From JAAUUJ01 sp964392245 (lineage in GTDB: Bacteria; Cyanobacteriota; Cyanobacteriia; Thermostichales; Thermostichaceae): a stretch of 64,000 nucleotides of DNA. The position numbers and the translations under genes were made by a program. Within the stretch, counting starts at the first letter, position 1. Each line of letters starts with the position of its first letter. Of this stretch, positions 17,789-25,751 are shown piece after piece. A model generated the notes under the pieces. That model was not told the origin of the DNA. It made no database searches and was given only the letters and a program-made list of their open reading frames with translations. The stretch covers positions 48,719 to 112,718 of the forward strand of contig CAYMOX010000007.1 in NCBI GenBank assembly GCA_964392245.1, read 5' to 3'.

Positions 17789-17823
17789 GGCAGGGAACAC
17801 GTTTCTCTGCCTGTTCTGTTTTT
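17789..17823 (+). terminator. Terminator after the beta-helix-like lipoprotein gene
   Basis: Stem GGCAGGGA/TCTCTGCC (17789-17796 with 17804-17811, one G-T pair), loop of 7 bases, followed by TGTTCTGTTTTT. It lies 43 bases after the stop codon. Confidence 0.8.
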
Positions 17824-17858
17824 GGTTAGATCGGGATTGACCCCATATGTAGCGATAC

Positions 17859-17911
17859 TTGACAAGTAAATGCGTATCGGTAGACTAAATGCAGGTCTTG
17901 TATAGTCAAGA
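17859..17911 (+). promoter_or_regulatory. Candidate promoter with palindromic sites ahead of the paralogous lipoproteins
   Basis: TTGACA at 17859-17864 and TAGACT at 17881-17886 are separated by 16 bases. The upstream box lies in an ACTTG-A-CAAGT palindrome, and a second inverted repeat TCTTG-TATAGT-CAAGA sits at 17896-17911, just downstream. Such sites could be an operator. The half site GTCAA/TTGAC also occurs upstream of the gene at 15658. Confidence 0.45.
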
Positions 17912-18029
17912 TCTATGTTCCTTTTGTGAGAAAGGATCGTCTCAGGGATTGTTTTAAGTGCCTAAAGGGCTTAATTCGATTCGTGCACTGGTGTAGTTGC
18001 ACGGTAAGCATTAAGGAGTGAACGGTATC

Positions 18030-18851
18030 ATGTCGATTCAGATCAAAAATATGTGGGGTCTGTTTCCCACAGCCGTTTTGGGCTTGGCAGCCACTGTGCT
18101 GACCTCGGCTTGTGGATCTGGGGAATCTACGATTGCTACAAGCGTTGCCCCGGAAGCGGAGATCGTTTCAGAAGCTAACACCACCCTACAAACAACGGTC
18201 CGCCCTGTGATCTACAGACCAGGACTGGTGTTGGGCAGCCTTCCCATTGATTCTGTGACCTTTCAGGGTACAGGGTTTGCCAATGTAAACAGTGTCACGT
18301 TCCTGGGTGGCCCCCTGGCTACTGATGATGTGGAAGCCGATTTTAATGTTGTTGGTGATAACACGCTGGTTGTGGATCTACCCGGAGATGCCCGCACAGG
18401 ACTGATCCGTGTGTCCAATGGTTTTGGTTCGGCTTATCGCTTTTATATTGCCCCTCTCCCTCCCCCTCCTCCCGATCCGGCGGAGATCTTCATTGCTTCC
18501 AGCACAGCCTGCACAGCTCCTCGGACCCAACCTGTAGATTTTGGCAATCCAGCAGCCCAAACCAGCACAACTCGTAGCATCATTGTTTGCAATACGGGTG
18601 ATGAGACTTTAGAAGTAACATCCGCAGGTTTCGATGACGCGGATCCCTCGGGTGATGGGGTGGATGATTATGCCGTTACCTCTCAACCTGAGTTTGAAGT
18701 TGCACCGGGATCCTTCGCCAGTATTACAGTGCAATGTACCCCCAGTGAAGCAGATAACAACCTGGCAGCTGTTTTGGAAATTGCAAGCAATGCGGTTCTT
18801 TTCCCGGCAGTTACAGAAGTGGATTTGATCTGCCGTGGCGTAAACTCGTAG
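18030..18851 (+). CDS. Lipoprotein with IPT/TIG-like and ASH-like domains, paralogue A
   Basis: A 273-residue secreted lipoprotein. The signal peptide ends in a lipobox (TVLTSACGS, Cys about 27). A domain from about 50 to 135 resembles an IPT/TIG immunoglobulin-like fold (SVTFQGTGFANVNSVTFLGG, GLIRVSNGFGSAYRFYIAP). A Pro run (LPPPPPDPAEIF) links it to a second beta domain from about 150. Its motifs PVDFGNPAAQTSTTRSIIVC, SQPEFEVAPGSFASITVQC and AVLEIASNA match the ASH/choice-of-anchor style of domain. Paired Cys residues in the second half suggest disulfides. AAGGAG lies 11 bases before the ATG. It is most similar to the gene at 19990-20826. Function unknown. Confidence 0.85.
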   Translation: MSIQIKNMWGLFPTAVLGLAATVLTSACGSGESTIATSVAPEAEIVSEANTTLQTTVRPVIYRPGLVLGSLPIDSVTFQGTGFANVNSVTFLGGPLATDDVEADFNVVGDNTLVVDLPGDARTGLIRVSNGFGSAYRFYIAPLPPPPPDPAEIFIASSTACTAPRTQPVDFGNPAAQTSTTRSIIVCNTGDETLEVTSAGFDDADPSGDGVDDYAVTSQPEFEVAPGSFASITVQCTPSEADNNLAAVLEIASNAVLFPAVTEVDLICRGVNS

Positions 18852-18869
18852 TCGTTCTGCGGTAATTTG

Positions 18870-18888
18870 AGGGTGCATTGTGCGCCCT
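18870..18888 (+). terminator. Weak hairpin between paralogous lipoprotein genes
   Basis: AGGGTGC/GCGCCCT stem with an ATTGT loop, 19 bases after the stop. Only TATGGTTTT follows, so it may be a weak terminator or a processing/attenuation hairpin that lets some transcripts continue. Confidence 0.45.
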
Positions 18889-18998
18889 TATGGTTTTCAG
18901 ATCAACTCTTGTTCATGAATCATGGTGTCAGCGGAGCGAAGTCAGCATCATCTGTCTAGCTTCTGCTGACGCTTTTTACTTAGGAGCCAAGCTAATCT

Positions 18999-19829
18999 AT
19001 GTGGATACAACACCGATCATCGACCCTTGTTCTGGCAGGTGTCTGTGCTGGTTTCATGGTTACTGCCTGTGGGTCTGAGTCCACGCCCATCGCTGCCCTC
19101 GATCCTGGACAGACCACCAACACCTCTCTTCAAGTGACCACCCGTCCAGTGATCTACTCTCCTCGCCGAGTCAATGGCAATCTGCGCCGCTCTCAGCCTG
19201 GGGAAACAGTGACCTTTGAGGGCACAGGTTTTGCGAATGTAACCACGGTAACCTTTCAAGGTGGACTGGGGGGTAATGATGATGTAGAAGCTGAATTCTC
19301 TATCGCGTCTGATAATCAATTGCTGGTGACCATCCCTGAAGATGCAGCCTCCGGTCTGATCCAGATTTCCACAGGGTTTAATGCCGCTTATCGTCGCTAC
19401 ATTGCTCCAATCGAGATCGAGCCTCTTCCCTCACCTACCCCTACCCCCACCCCTGCAGATATTCAGGTTAATCCTGTGGACCTGGACTTTGGATCAGTGA
19501 CAGTTGGCTTCTTTAGCAGCGAAAGTGTGCGGGTCTCAAACTTTGGAGGAACGATTTTAGGGGTAGAAGGCGTAGGCTTTGACCTCGACAATGACAACGA
19601 CCCCGACTCCCTGAACCTGGATGCGAGCGGGGATGGCATTACCGACTTTTCGGTTACGTCTCAGGCTATCTTCCAGGTCGATCCGGACACGGTTGAGGGG
19701 ATTACGGTCATCTGTATTCCCAGCGAGGCGGAGCTTCTAGAAGCAGAGTTAGTGATCCAGAGCAATGATCCCAGTGATCAGTTCACCGTGGTCAATCTGA
19801 CATGCCAGGGGGTAAACCCTCAGGACTAG
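18999..19829 (+). CDS. Lipoprotein with IPT/TIG-like and ASH-like domains, paralogue B
   Basis: A 276-residue lipoprotein, the most divergent of the three tandem copies. The signal ends in FMVTACGS. The first domain keeps the shared core (TTRPVIYSPRR, VTFEGTGFANVTTVTFQGG, GLIQISTGFNAAYRRYIAP). The linker is not a proline run but the Thr-Pro repeat PSPTPTPTPAD, like the linker of the gene at 15658. The second domain (DLDFGSVTVGFFSSESVRVS, EGITVICIPSEAE, ELVIQSNDPSDQFTVVNLTC) is closer to a canonical ASH domain and lacks some of the Cys residues of A and C. An Asp-rich loop (DLDNDNDPDSLNLDASGDG) could bind calcium. It lies 147 bases behind A. Confidence 0.84.
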   Translation: MWIQHRSSTLVLAGVCAGFMVTACGSESTPIAALDPGQTTNTSLQVTTRPVIYSPRRVNGNLRRSQPGETVTFEGTGFANVTTVTFQGGLGGNDDVEAEFSIASDNQLLVTIPEDAASGLIQISTGFNAAYRRYIAPIEIEPLPSPTPTPTPADIQVNPVDLDFGSVTVGFFSSESVRVSNFGGTILGVEGVGFDLDNDNDPDSLNLDASGDGITDFSVTSQAIFQVDPDTVEGITVICIPSEAELLEAELVIQSNDPSDQFTVVNLTCQGVNPQD

Positions 19830-19989
19830 GCTCAGGACTTTCTCCTCCTGACAAGATCCCAGGAATCGCGTTCATAAAGCACTTATATTCAGGAATTCCT
19901 GGCTCTATCTAGGCTGAGGGAATGGGAAAGTGGTAAAGTTTTGGGGAGCTATGTCCCCTATTTTCGTCTTGCTCAGGAGTGAACAGAAA

Positions 19990-20826
19990 ATGCGAACCCT
20001 CCACCATGTGAATCGGGGCTTTCTGCCCGCAGCGATTCTGGGAGTTGCTGCCAGTTTTCTAACTGTGGCCTGCGGCTCCAGCGATTCTACGATTGCCAGT
20101 GTCTCCCCGGCGGATGTTGATCTGGCTAGCGAAGACACCACCTCTTTACAGCTGACAACGCGACCTGTCATTTACAGACCCGGTGTGATTCTAGGGAGTT
20201 TGCCAACGTTTGCCGATTCCATTACCTTCCAGGGTACTGGCTTTGCCAATGTAACCAGTGTTACTTTCCTAGGTGGTCCTTTGGCTGGTGATGATGAAGA
20301 TGCCGACTTCACGATCGTGGGTGATAACACTCTGATCGTCGAGGTTCCGGGCGGAGCTGCTACCGGCTTGATCCGCGTGGCTACTGATTTCAACGCTGCC
20401 TATCGCCTCTACATTGCTCCTCCTCCCCCTCCTCCTCCGGCTCCACCTGAGATCTTTATTGCCTCCAGTACGAATTGCACCACTGCACTTACGCAGCCTC
20501 TGGATTTTGGCAGTCCCGCTGTCCAAACTGCCTCCACGCGCAGCTTTGTTGTCTGCAATGTTGGTGAAGAAACCTTAGAGGTTTCCATGACCGCCCTCGA
20601 CGATGCCGATCCTTCTGGAGATGGTATCGAAGACTATGCCATCACCTCTCAACCCGAGTTTGCAGTTGCACCCGGATCATTTGCCAGTATCACTGTGCAA
20701 TGCACCCCGAGTGAAGTTGAGAGTAATCTCGATGCCGTTGTGCAGATCACCAGCAACGCCGTTCTGCCCCCAGCCACAACTAACGTAGCTCTGACCTGCG
20801 ATGGTGGCGAAGGCGGGTTCGAATAA
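19990..20826 (+). CDS. Lipoprotein with IPT/TIG-like and ASH-like domains, paralogue C
   Basis: A 278-residue lipoprotein that reads almost in parallel with paralogue A: lipobox SFLTVACGS, IYRPGVILGSLP, ITFQGTGFANVTSVTFLGG, a linker of seven prolines, EIFIASSTNC, PLDFGSPAVQTASTRSFVVC and SQPEFAVAPGSFASITVQC. The Asp-rich loop LDDADPSGDGIEDYAITSQ is shared with A and could bind calcium (inference). The ATG at 19990 is chosen because AGGAG lies upstream at the right distance and because it places the signal peptide at the N-terminus. A strong terminator ends the block after this gene. Function unknown; an adhesion, carbohydrate-binding or matrix role is only a guess. Confidence 0.85.
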   Translation: MRTLHHVNRGFLPAAILGVAASFLTVACGSSDSTIASVSPADVDLASEDTTSLQLTTRPVIYRPGVILGSLPTFADSITFQGTGFANVTSVTFLGGPLAGDDEDADFTIVGDNTLIVEVPGGAATGLIRVATDFNAAYRLYIAPPPPPPPAPPEIFIASSTNCTTALTQPLDFGSPAVQTASTRSFVVCNVGEETLEVSMTALDDADPSGDGIEDYAITSQPEFAVAPGSFASITVQCTPSEVESNLDAVVQITSNAVLPPATTNVALTCDGGEGGFE

Positions 20827-20872
20827 ATTGCTGATTCTGGCTTAACCAGCAACTACCCTCAATAAATGAGTG

Positions 20873-20910
20873 CCAGTGGATAAGGGTATCCCCAATTCCA
20901 CTGGTTTTTC
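20873..20910 (+). terminator. Terminator closing the lipoprotein cluster
   Basis: Perfect 8-base-pair stem CCAGTGGA/TCCACTGG (20873-20880 with 20897-20904), 16-base loop, followed by TTTTTC. It lies 46 bases after the stop of paralogue C. Confidence 0.85.
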
Positions 20911-20949
20911 CTTTAATTCAAGCCTATGTAGAGAAATCCAGGAGAATCA

Positions 20950-22062
20950 TCAGAGGTAGCCCACGATCAACTGATCCGAGCCAATCGCCATGGCTTCCAC
21001 ATTCTGCAGTTGCCAGGCCTGCGACATCTGATCCACTCCTTCTCCCTCGATGGGAGTGGGGGCGGTGGAGCCACCCACAATCTGGGGGGCCACGTAGGCC
21101 ATCACCTTCTGTATCGCTCCTGCCGTCAGGGCTGCCGCCGCTAGCTGACCCCCACATTCCCACAGAACGGTCAGATATCCTCGCTGGTAAAGATAGGTAG
21201 CTACCGCACAGGGATCCAGATCCGGCAGGATCCCCACCTCCACCTGTTGCTCCTGCAATGGTTCCAACACGGTAGGGGAATACTGCTCTGTGGTCAGGAC
21301 TAAAGTAGAGGCCACCGACTGATCCCAGAGATGGGCAGAAATGGGTAAATCAAGGGTATGGCTGAGGACCACTCGTAACGGCTGGCGTTCCAGGGGTTGA
21401 TCCGTTTCCGAGCGCACTGTCAAGCGGGGGTTGTCCAGGCGGACCGTGTTGCCTCCCACGACGATGGCATCCACTCGTGCCCGTAACTGATGCAGGGTGC
21501 GCCGGGAAGCAGGGCTGCTGATCCATTGACTGTGTCCGGTGCGGGTGGCAATTTTGCCGTCCAGGGTCATGGCGTATTTGAGAATGCCATAACTGCGGTT
21601 GTGCAGAATGCTGAAGCAAAAGGCTTCATTCAGGCGGCGGCACGCGGACTCTTCAACACCCACCACCACCTCAAGTCCGGCAGCCCGTAAGCGCTCAATT
21701 CCCTGCCCCGCCACCAGAGGATTGGGATCCACCATGCCAGCCACCACCCGCTGGATTCCTGCTGCCAGGATCGCCTCAGTACAGGGAGGGGTTCGCCCAT
21801 GGTGATTGCAGGGCTCCAAATTCACGTAAAGTGTGGCCCCTTGAGCTGCTTCTCCAGCCTCTCGTAAGGCTAGCACCTCCGCATGGGGTTGCCCCGGCTG
21901 AACGTGAAACCCCGATCCCACCAGGCGATTTCCCTGCACAATCACCGATCCCACCATGGGATTGGGCGTGGTGTAGCCTTGAGCCTGTTGAGCCAGACGC
22001 AGGCAGAGTTGCATCCAATACCGATCCAGTGCTGGGGTCAATCGCAAGTTGCCTCCATCCAT
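20950..22062 (-). CDS. ribD: Bifunctional riboflavin biosynthesis deaminase/reductase
   Basis: A 370-residue enzyme of riboflavin synthesis. The N-terminal cytidine-deaminase-like domain (about 1-150) has TPNPMVGSVI, the zinc motif HAEV and PCNHHGRTPPC; it deaminates the pyrimidine intermediate. The C-terminal reductase domain (about 155-370) has YAMTLDGKIATRTGHSQWIS, DAIVVGGNTVRLDNPRLTVR and LWECGGQLAAAAL, and reduces the ribose side chain with NADPH. Length and domain order match the family. It is convergent with the lipoprotein cluster. No other rib gene is adjacent. Confidence 0.95.
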   Translation of the reverse strand: MDGGNLRLTPALDRYWMQLCLRLAQQAQGYTTPNPMVGSVIVQGNRLVGSGFHVQPGQPHAEVLALREAGEAAQGATLYVNLEPCNHHGRTPPCTEAILAAGIQRVVAGMVDPNPLVAGQGIERLRAAGLEVVVGVEESACRRLNEAFCFSILHNRSYGILKYAMTLDGKIATRTGHSQWISSPASRRTLHQLRARVDAIVVGGNTVRLDNPRLTVRSETDQPLERQPLRVVLSHTLDLPISAHLWDQSVASTLVLTTEQYSPTVLEPLQEQQVEVGILPDLDPCAVATYLYQRGYLTVLWECGGQLAAAALTAGAIQKVMAYVAPQIVGGSTAPTPIEGEGVDQMSQAWQLQNVEAMAIGSDQLIVGYL

Positions 22063-22145
22063 GGGGTTTACAGTTCAGATCACTCTGATCCTAGCTGCAA
22101 GGGTAAACTTGGGGGGGGTCTGCATTTCAATCTCAAAGGGGGACC

Positions 22146-22838
22146 ATGGCAAACCCAGAACATCTGCAGCGGTTACAGCAGGGAGTCGCAGGCTGGAATC
22201 AATGGCGGGAAGAGAACCCCCTGATTCATCCCGATCTGATGGGAGCTGATCTCGAGGGATGGAAATTGCAGGGAATTAATCTGTCCTCCGCCAATCTGTC
22301 CAATATCAATCTGACGGCTGCCGATCTAACGGGTGCAGATCTCAGCCGCACCTACCTGCGGGGGGCTACCCTGCGGCAGGCCAATCTCTACACCGCCGAT
22401 CTGGTGGAAGCCGATCTGGATCGCACCAATCTAGAAGAGGCCAATCTGGAGGGAGCCGATCTCTACCGTGCCAATCTGCATCAGGCCAAGCTGGCAAAGG
22501 CCACTCTGCGGCGCAGTATGCTGAGACGAGCCCATTTGAATGAGGCGGATCTGCGAGGAGCCGATCTTTCTGAGGCAGATCTCCTGCAGGCCCATTTAAT
22601 TCAGGCTCAGCTCAATCAGGCCAATCTGGAAAAAGCCAATTTGAAAGAGGCGAACCTGCTGGAAACCAATTTGCAGGAGGCCAATTTACTGAAGGCCGAT
22701 TTACGTCGGGCCAATCTGCGGCGGGCCAACCTGACCGCAGCCCAGGTGTTGGACGCGCGCCTGATCACGGTGGCGGATCTGGATCACACCATTATGCCGG
22801 ATGGCAATCTCTATCATGGCCTGGGACGGGTCTCCTGA
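22146..22838 (+). CDS. Pentapeptide-repeat protein
   Basis: A 230-residue protein made almost entirely of A(D/N)LxX repeats, about 30 in tandem (for example ADLTGADLSRTYLRGATLRQ). These fold into a right-handed quadrilateral beta-helix. A short non-repetitive N-terminus (QRLQQGVAGWNQWREENP) precedes the repeats, and a 25-residue tail follows. AAAGGGGG lies just before the ATG. No signal peptide, so it is probably cytoplasmic. Such proteins are numerous in cyanobacteria and mostly of unknown role. The repetitive DNA (GCCAATCT/GCCGATCT) also makes this a local hot spot of GATC. Confidence 0.93.
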   Translation: MANPEHLQRLQQGVAGWNQWREENPLIHPDLMGADLEGWKLQGINLSSANLSNINLTAADLTGADLSRTYLRGATLRQANLYTADLVEADLDRTNLEEANLEGADLYRANLHQAKLAKATLRRSMLRRAHLNEADLRGADLSEADLLQAHLIQAQLNQANLEKANLKEANLLETNLQEANLLKADLRRANLRRANLTAAQVLDARLITVADLDHTIMPDGNLYHGLGRVS

Positions 22839-22853
22839 GATCCCAGGACCTGA

Positions 22854-24707
22854 TCAAGCGACTGGTGTGGGCTGGTCCTCAGTGGGTTGTCCTGAATGAC
22901 GGTACCTCAGGTAGCTGCCCCCCAACAGACCCAGGAGGGTGAGCCAGGTGAGGGCGGTCCCCCCTCGTTCCGCCAGAGTCCCCTGGTAAATCACGCTGAT
23001 CTTGGTGGCCTGAGGGGGGATGGGGATCACAAGACGACCGTCGGCAGCCGCCTGCACTGGAATCACCTGACCATCGCGCCACACCCCCCAGCCCGGATAA
23101 GCAAAAGTTCGCAACGCCAGCAGTCGGGCCTGATCCGGGTCAGGTTCCACCTGGATCTGTCGTTCTCCATAGCGCCAGCGGCGGATCTGAATTGGGCCAC
23201 TTCCCTGCACCCACGCCGCCAGCTCATAGGTTTGTGGGGGAGGCACAGGGTTATTGGAGGCAGTCAGAGGACGGTATTCAAAGGCATCCACAAAGGCTAG
23301 CCCCTGAGGATAAGCCCAATGCCACCCCAGAAAGTGATCGGCACGCTCTGGATCCACCTGAGGTTCCTGGGGGAAGGGAGGGCGTTGAGCCATCAGGGTG
23401 TCAAATTGCTGGATCAAGGTGGGGTTGAAGCTGACCGAGGTGCGATTCAAACCCAGGGTGATCGAGAAGGCGAGCAATCCCAGGCAGAGGCCGACACCTA
23501 TTCCCTGCTCAAGCCGCTGGCGAAACCGTAAAGCCGCCTGCAACAAGTAGCCCAGCAACAGGGGCACCGTTGAGCTGGTCACCACCATCCACCGCCAGGG
23601 AAACTGAATGCGATTGAGAGGAACGGCGATCTGGTATAGAGGGCCACTCAGGCTGGTCATCATCCCACAGGCCAGCAGTGTGATCAGCCCCAGGTAAAGC
23701 AACCCCCGCCGGGCCAGCGGATCTTGAGGGCGGAATCGCTCCGGTAAACCCATCCAGGCAAGACTCACCAGACCCAAGAGCAACGCCATCCAGAAATAGG
23801 GGACTAAATGAACATCAAACTCCCGTTGCGATAGCTGCAAACCCTGTCCGTTCCAGATCAGCAAAAACCGCTGCAGCGGATCGTACATCTCCCATCCATT
23901 GATCAGATGGATACTGACCCAGCGCTGATCCAGGGCTGCAGGTAAGAGAAAAAAGCTGGCCAGCAGCAGCCCCATCCCCGTGCCCCCATACAGCCAGAAC
24001 CCCAGGAGCCGCAGTTCCCGACCTGTGCGAGCCATGATCCAGGGCAGCCCTAACCACACCAATGTCCAGACCAGGAGCGCCGGAAGATGTGTTAACCCCA
24101 GCAGGGCGTAACATCCCGCCAGCACACCCATCGCGCTGAACTGTCCTCGCCCGATCTGAACCGCTAATACCAGACGCCAGCCCGCCCACAGCACCCAGGG
24201 GATCAAGCTGATCGCCCAGACCTCACCGATTGCCCCTCGTTCATACACATCCACCAGAAAATAGGGAGAAGCCATGGCTGCGAGAGATGCCGCCACTGCC
24301 ACAGGCGCAGGCCAGAGCAGACAGCCCAAACGGTAGGTACCCCAACCGCACACCGCCGTTGCCAGGAGCATCGATCCCACCAACGCCGATCCGGTGGGCC
24401 AACCCAGGGCAGTGAAGGGCAGCACCGCCACCATGCAGAGGGGGGGATAAAAGACAAACGTGGGGTTGCCCAGACCAAAAAAAGAGGACTCCAACCAGCG
24501 GGGATAAAGATCTCCCCCAAACACCTGCTGGCTGTACTGAAACGCCCACATCAGGTTGAAGTGAACTGAGTGTACCAGTGGATAACCCTGCTGCAGCATG
24601 GGGAACATCACGATCCCTGCCCCCAGGGAAAGGAACAGAATCGGTGCCCATCCCAGGATCAACAAAAACAACTTCAGGCGGGGTCCGGAATATCTATTCA
24701 TGAACAC
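22854..24707 (-). CDS. Polytopic membrane protein, PTPS-related (PF10131-like) family
   Basis: A 617-residue protein with about a dozen hydrophobic helices. GLGNPTFVFYPPL near residue 75 and YFLVDVYERGAIGEVWAISL near 150 match what I recall of the membrane family misleadingly called 6-pyruvoyl-tetrahydropterin-synthase-related. That family resembles integral-membrane glycosyltransferases of the GT-C fold and is not a pterin enzyme. A soluble domain (about residues 440-590) lies between the last membrane segments. It ends the minus-strand run that starts at sppA. Lipid-linked sugar transfer is inference. Confidence 0.72.
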   Translation of the reverse strand: MFMNRYSGPRLKLFLLILGWAPILFLSLGAGIVMFPMLQQGYPLVHSVHFNLMWAFQYSQQVFGGDLYPRWLESSFFGLGNPTFVFYPPLCMVAVLPFTALGWPTGSALVGSMLLATAVCGWGTYRLGCLLWPAPVAVAASLAAMASPYFLVDVYERGAIGEVWAISLIPWVLWAGWRLVLAVQIGRGQFSAMGVLAGCYALLGLTHLPALLVWTLVWLGLPWIMARTGRELRLLGFWLYGGTGMGLLLASFFLLPAALDQRWVSIHLINGWEMYDPLQRFLLIWNGQGLQLSQREFDVHLVPYFWMALLLGLVSLAWMGLPERFRPQDPLARRGLLYLGLITLLACGMMTSLSGPLYQIAVPLNRIQFPWRWMVVTSSTVPLLLGYLLQAALRFRQRLEQGIGVGLCLGLLAFSITLGLNRTSVSFNPTLIQQFDTLMAQRPPFPQEPQVDPERADHFLGWHWAYPQGLAFVDAFEYRPLTASNNPVPPPQTYELAAWVQGSGPIQIRRWRYGERQIQVEPDPDQARLLALRTFAYPGWGVWRDGQVIPVQAAADGRLVIPIPPQATKISVIYQGTLAERGGTALTWLTLLGLLGGSYLRYRHSGQPTEDQPTPVA

Positions 24708-24735
24708 CAGAAGAGAACTTGCCGTTCAAATAAGG

Positions 24736-25326
24736 TTAGGAGGGGAGAACAGTGACCGCTTCGTAAAGTAGATCGATAGGACAGCTTTGGTTCAGGCTCG
24801 TGAATTGTAGGATCTCGTTGGGACCGTAGCAGGTAAGTTCCCATTTGCGGCGGTCATTGAGAGAAAAAATTTCGACGTTGATAGCCTCAGAGCTGATTAG
24901 GGCGTATTCCTGCAAACTTGCAAGCCGACGGTAGTGGGCAAATTTAGCGCCTCGATCGTAGCTTTCCGTGGCAGGGGAAAGGACTTCAACAATGAGCAGA
25001 GGATAGCGGATGAACTTGAACGCCGATAAATCCTGAGGATGGCAGGAGACCACCAGATCGGGATAAAAAAATACGCCTTGGTCTCCAATCTGGACTTTGA
25101 CGTCGGCAACATTGATGCGGCAGCCACGAGCACGAAGGGTGGAACGCAGGGCAGTATAAAGATTCAGGGCAATATCGTTGTGCGCCACAGTCCCCCCAGT
25201 CATGCCGGAGATATCGTTGCGCGGATAGACAACGCCTTCAAGATACTCGTAGCGAAGCTCCTGCTGTTCTTCCCAGGCAAGGTATTCTGCTGGAGTCAGG
25301 TGGGGGTCGTCCGGAGTCGCAATCAT
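24736..25326 (-). CDS. Uma2 family (DUF820) putative restriction-endonuclease-fold protein
   Basis: A 196-residue member of the very large cyanobacterial Uma2 family. It starts with the usual LTPAEYLAWEEQQELRYEYL. The PD-(D/E)XK core is FFYPDLVVSC and LLIVEVLSPATE followed by DRGAKFAHYRRL. AAGGAGG lies 5 bases before the ATG. It is 11 bases behind the 119-residue membrane protein gene and 28 bases ahead of the PTPS-related gene. Members occur in dozens of copies per genome; their role is unproven. Confidence 0.9.
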   Translation of the reverse strand: MIATPDDPHLTPAEYLAWEEQQELRYEYLEGVVYPRNDISGMTGGTVAHNDIALNLYTALRSTLRARGCRINVADVKVQIGDQGVFFYPDLVVSCHPQDLSAFKFIRYPLLIVEVLSPATESYDRGAKFAHYRRLASLQEYALISSEAINVEIFSLNDRRKWELTCYGPNEILQFTSLNQSCPIDLLYEAVTVLPS

Positions 25327-25337
25327 TCAGCCCTCCT

Positions 25338-25697
25338 TCAATAACTCCAGGCCACCAGGCCCGCAAAAGTAAACAGCAACAGGGTGATCACGCTAAAGCG
25401 GCGATAGTAAAGCAGCAGGCCCTGGAGATCAAGATCCTGTTGGATCCAGGGGGGAGTTTGCAGTAGCCAGACCAGTGCTCGCAGGGAACGAGCCCACAAC
25501 ACTCGCCGACTCCACACGGAGAAAGGGGGACGCTTTCCCGCAGGTCGTGGACGCCAGAAATATCCCCACGGCTTCCCATCCGCTACCCACTGCGAAGGAT
25601 AGCGTTCAAACTGGAGACGCACCAGCTGATCAAAAACGCCTGTGGCCACAAGCAGGGCAAGCAGCGCCAGCGTGAGAAGGGAAAGTTCCAGAAGCAT
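25338..25697 (-). CDS. Small membrane protein of unknown function
   Basis: A 119-residue protein with a hydrophobic helix at each end (about 1-19, LLELSLLTLALLALLVATG; about 100-118, FSVITLLLFTFAGLVAW). The loop between is Arg/Trp/Pro-rich (GYFWRPRPAGKRPPF). I do not recognise the family. It lies between alr and the Uma2 gene in a closely spaced minus-strand run. Confidence 0.7.
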   Translation of the reverse strand: MLLELSLLTLALLALLVATGVFDQLVRLQFERYPSQWVADGKPWGYFWRPRPAGKRPPFSVWSRRVLWARSLRALVWLLQTPPWIQQDLDLQGLLLYYRRFSVITLLLFTFAGLVAWSY

Positions 25698-25751
25698 GGA
25701 GAAGGGTGGGCAACAAGCCCCGATGTAAGTCCAACTTACAATTCGTTCCCA

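Noticed and set aside
22146..22838. Repeated GCCAATCT/GCCGATCT units considered as a DNA repeat array
   Set aside because: They are in-frame codons of pentapeptide repeats and need no separate explanation.
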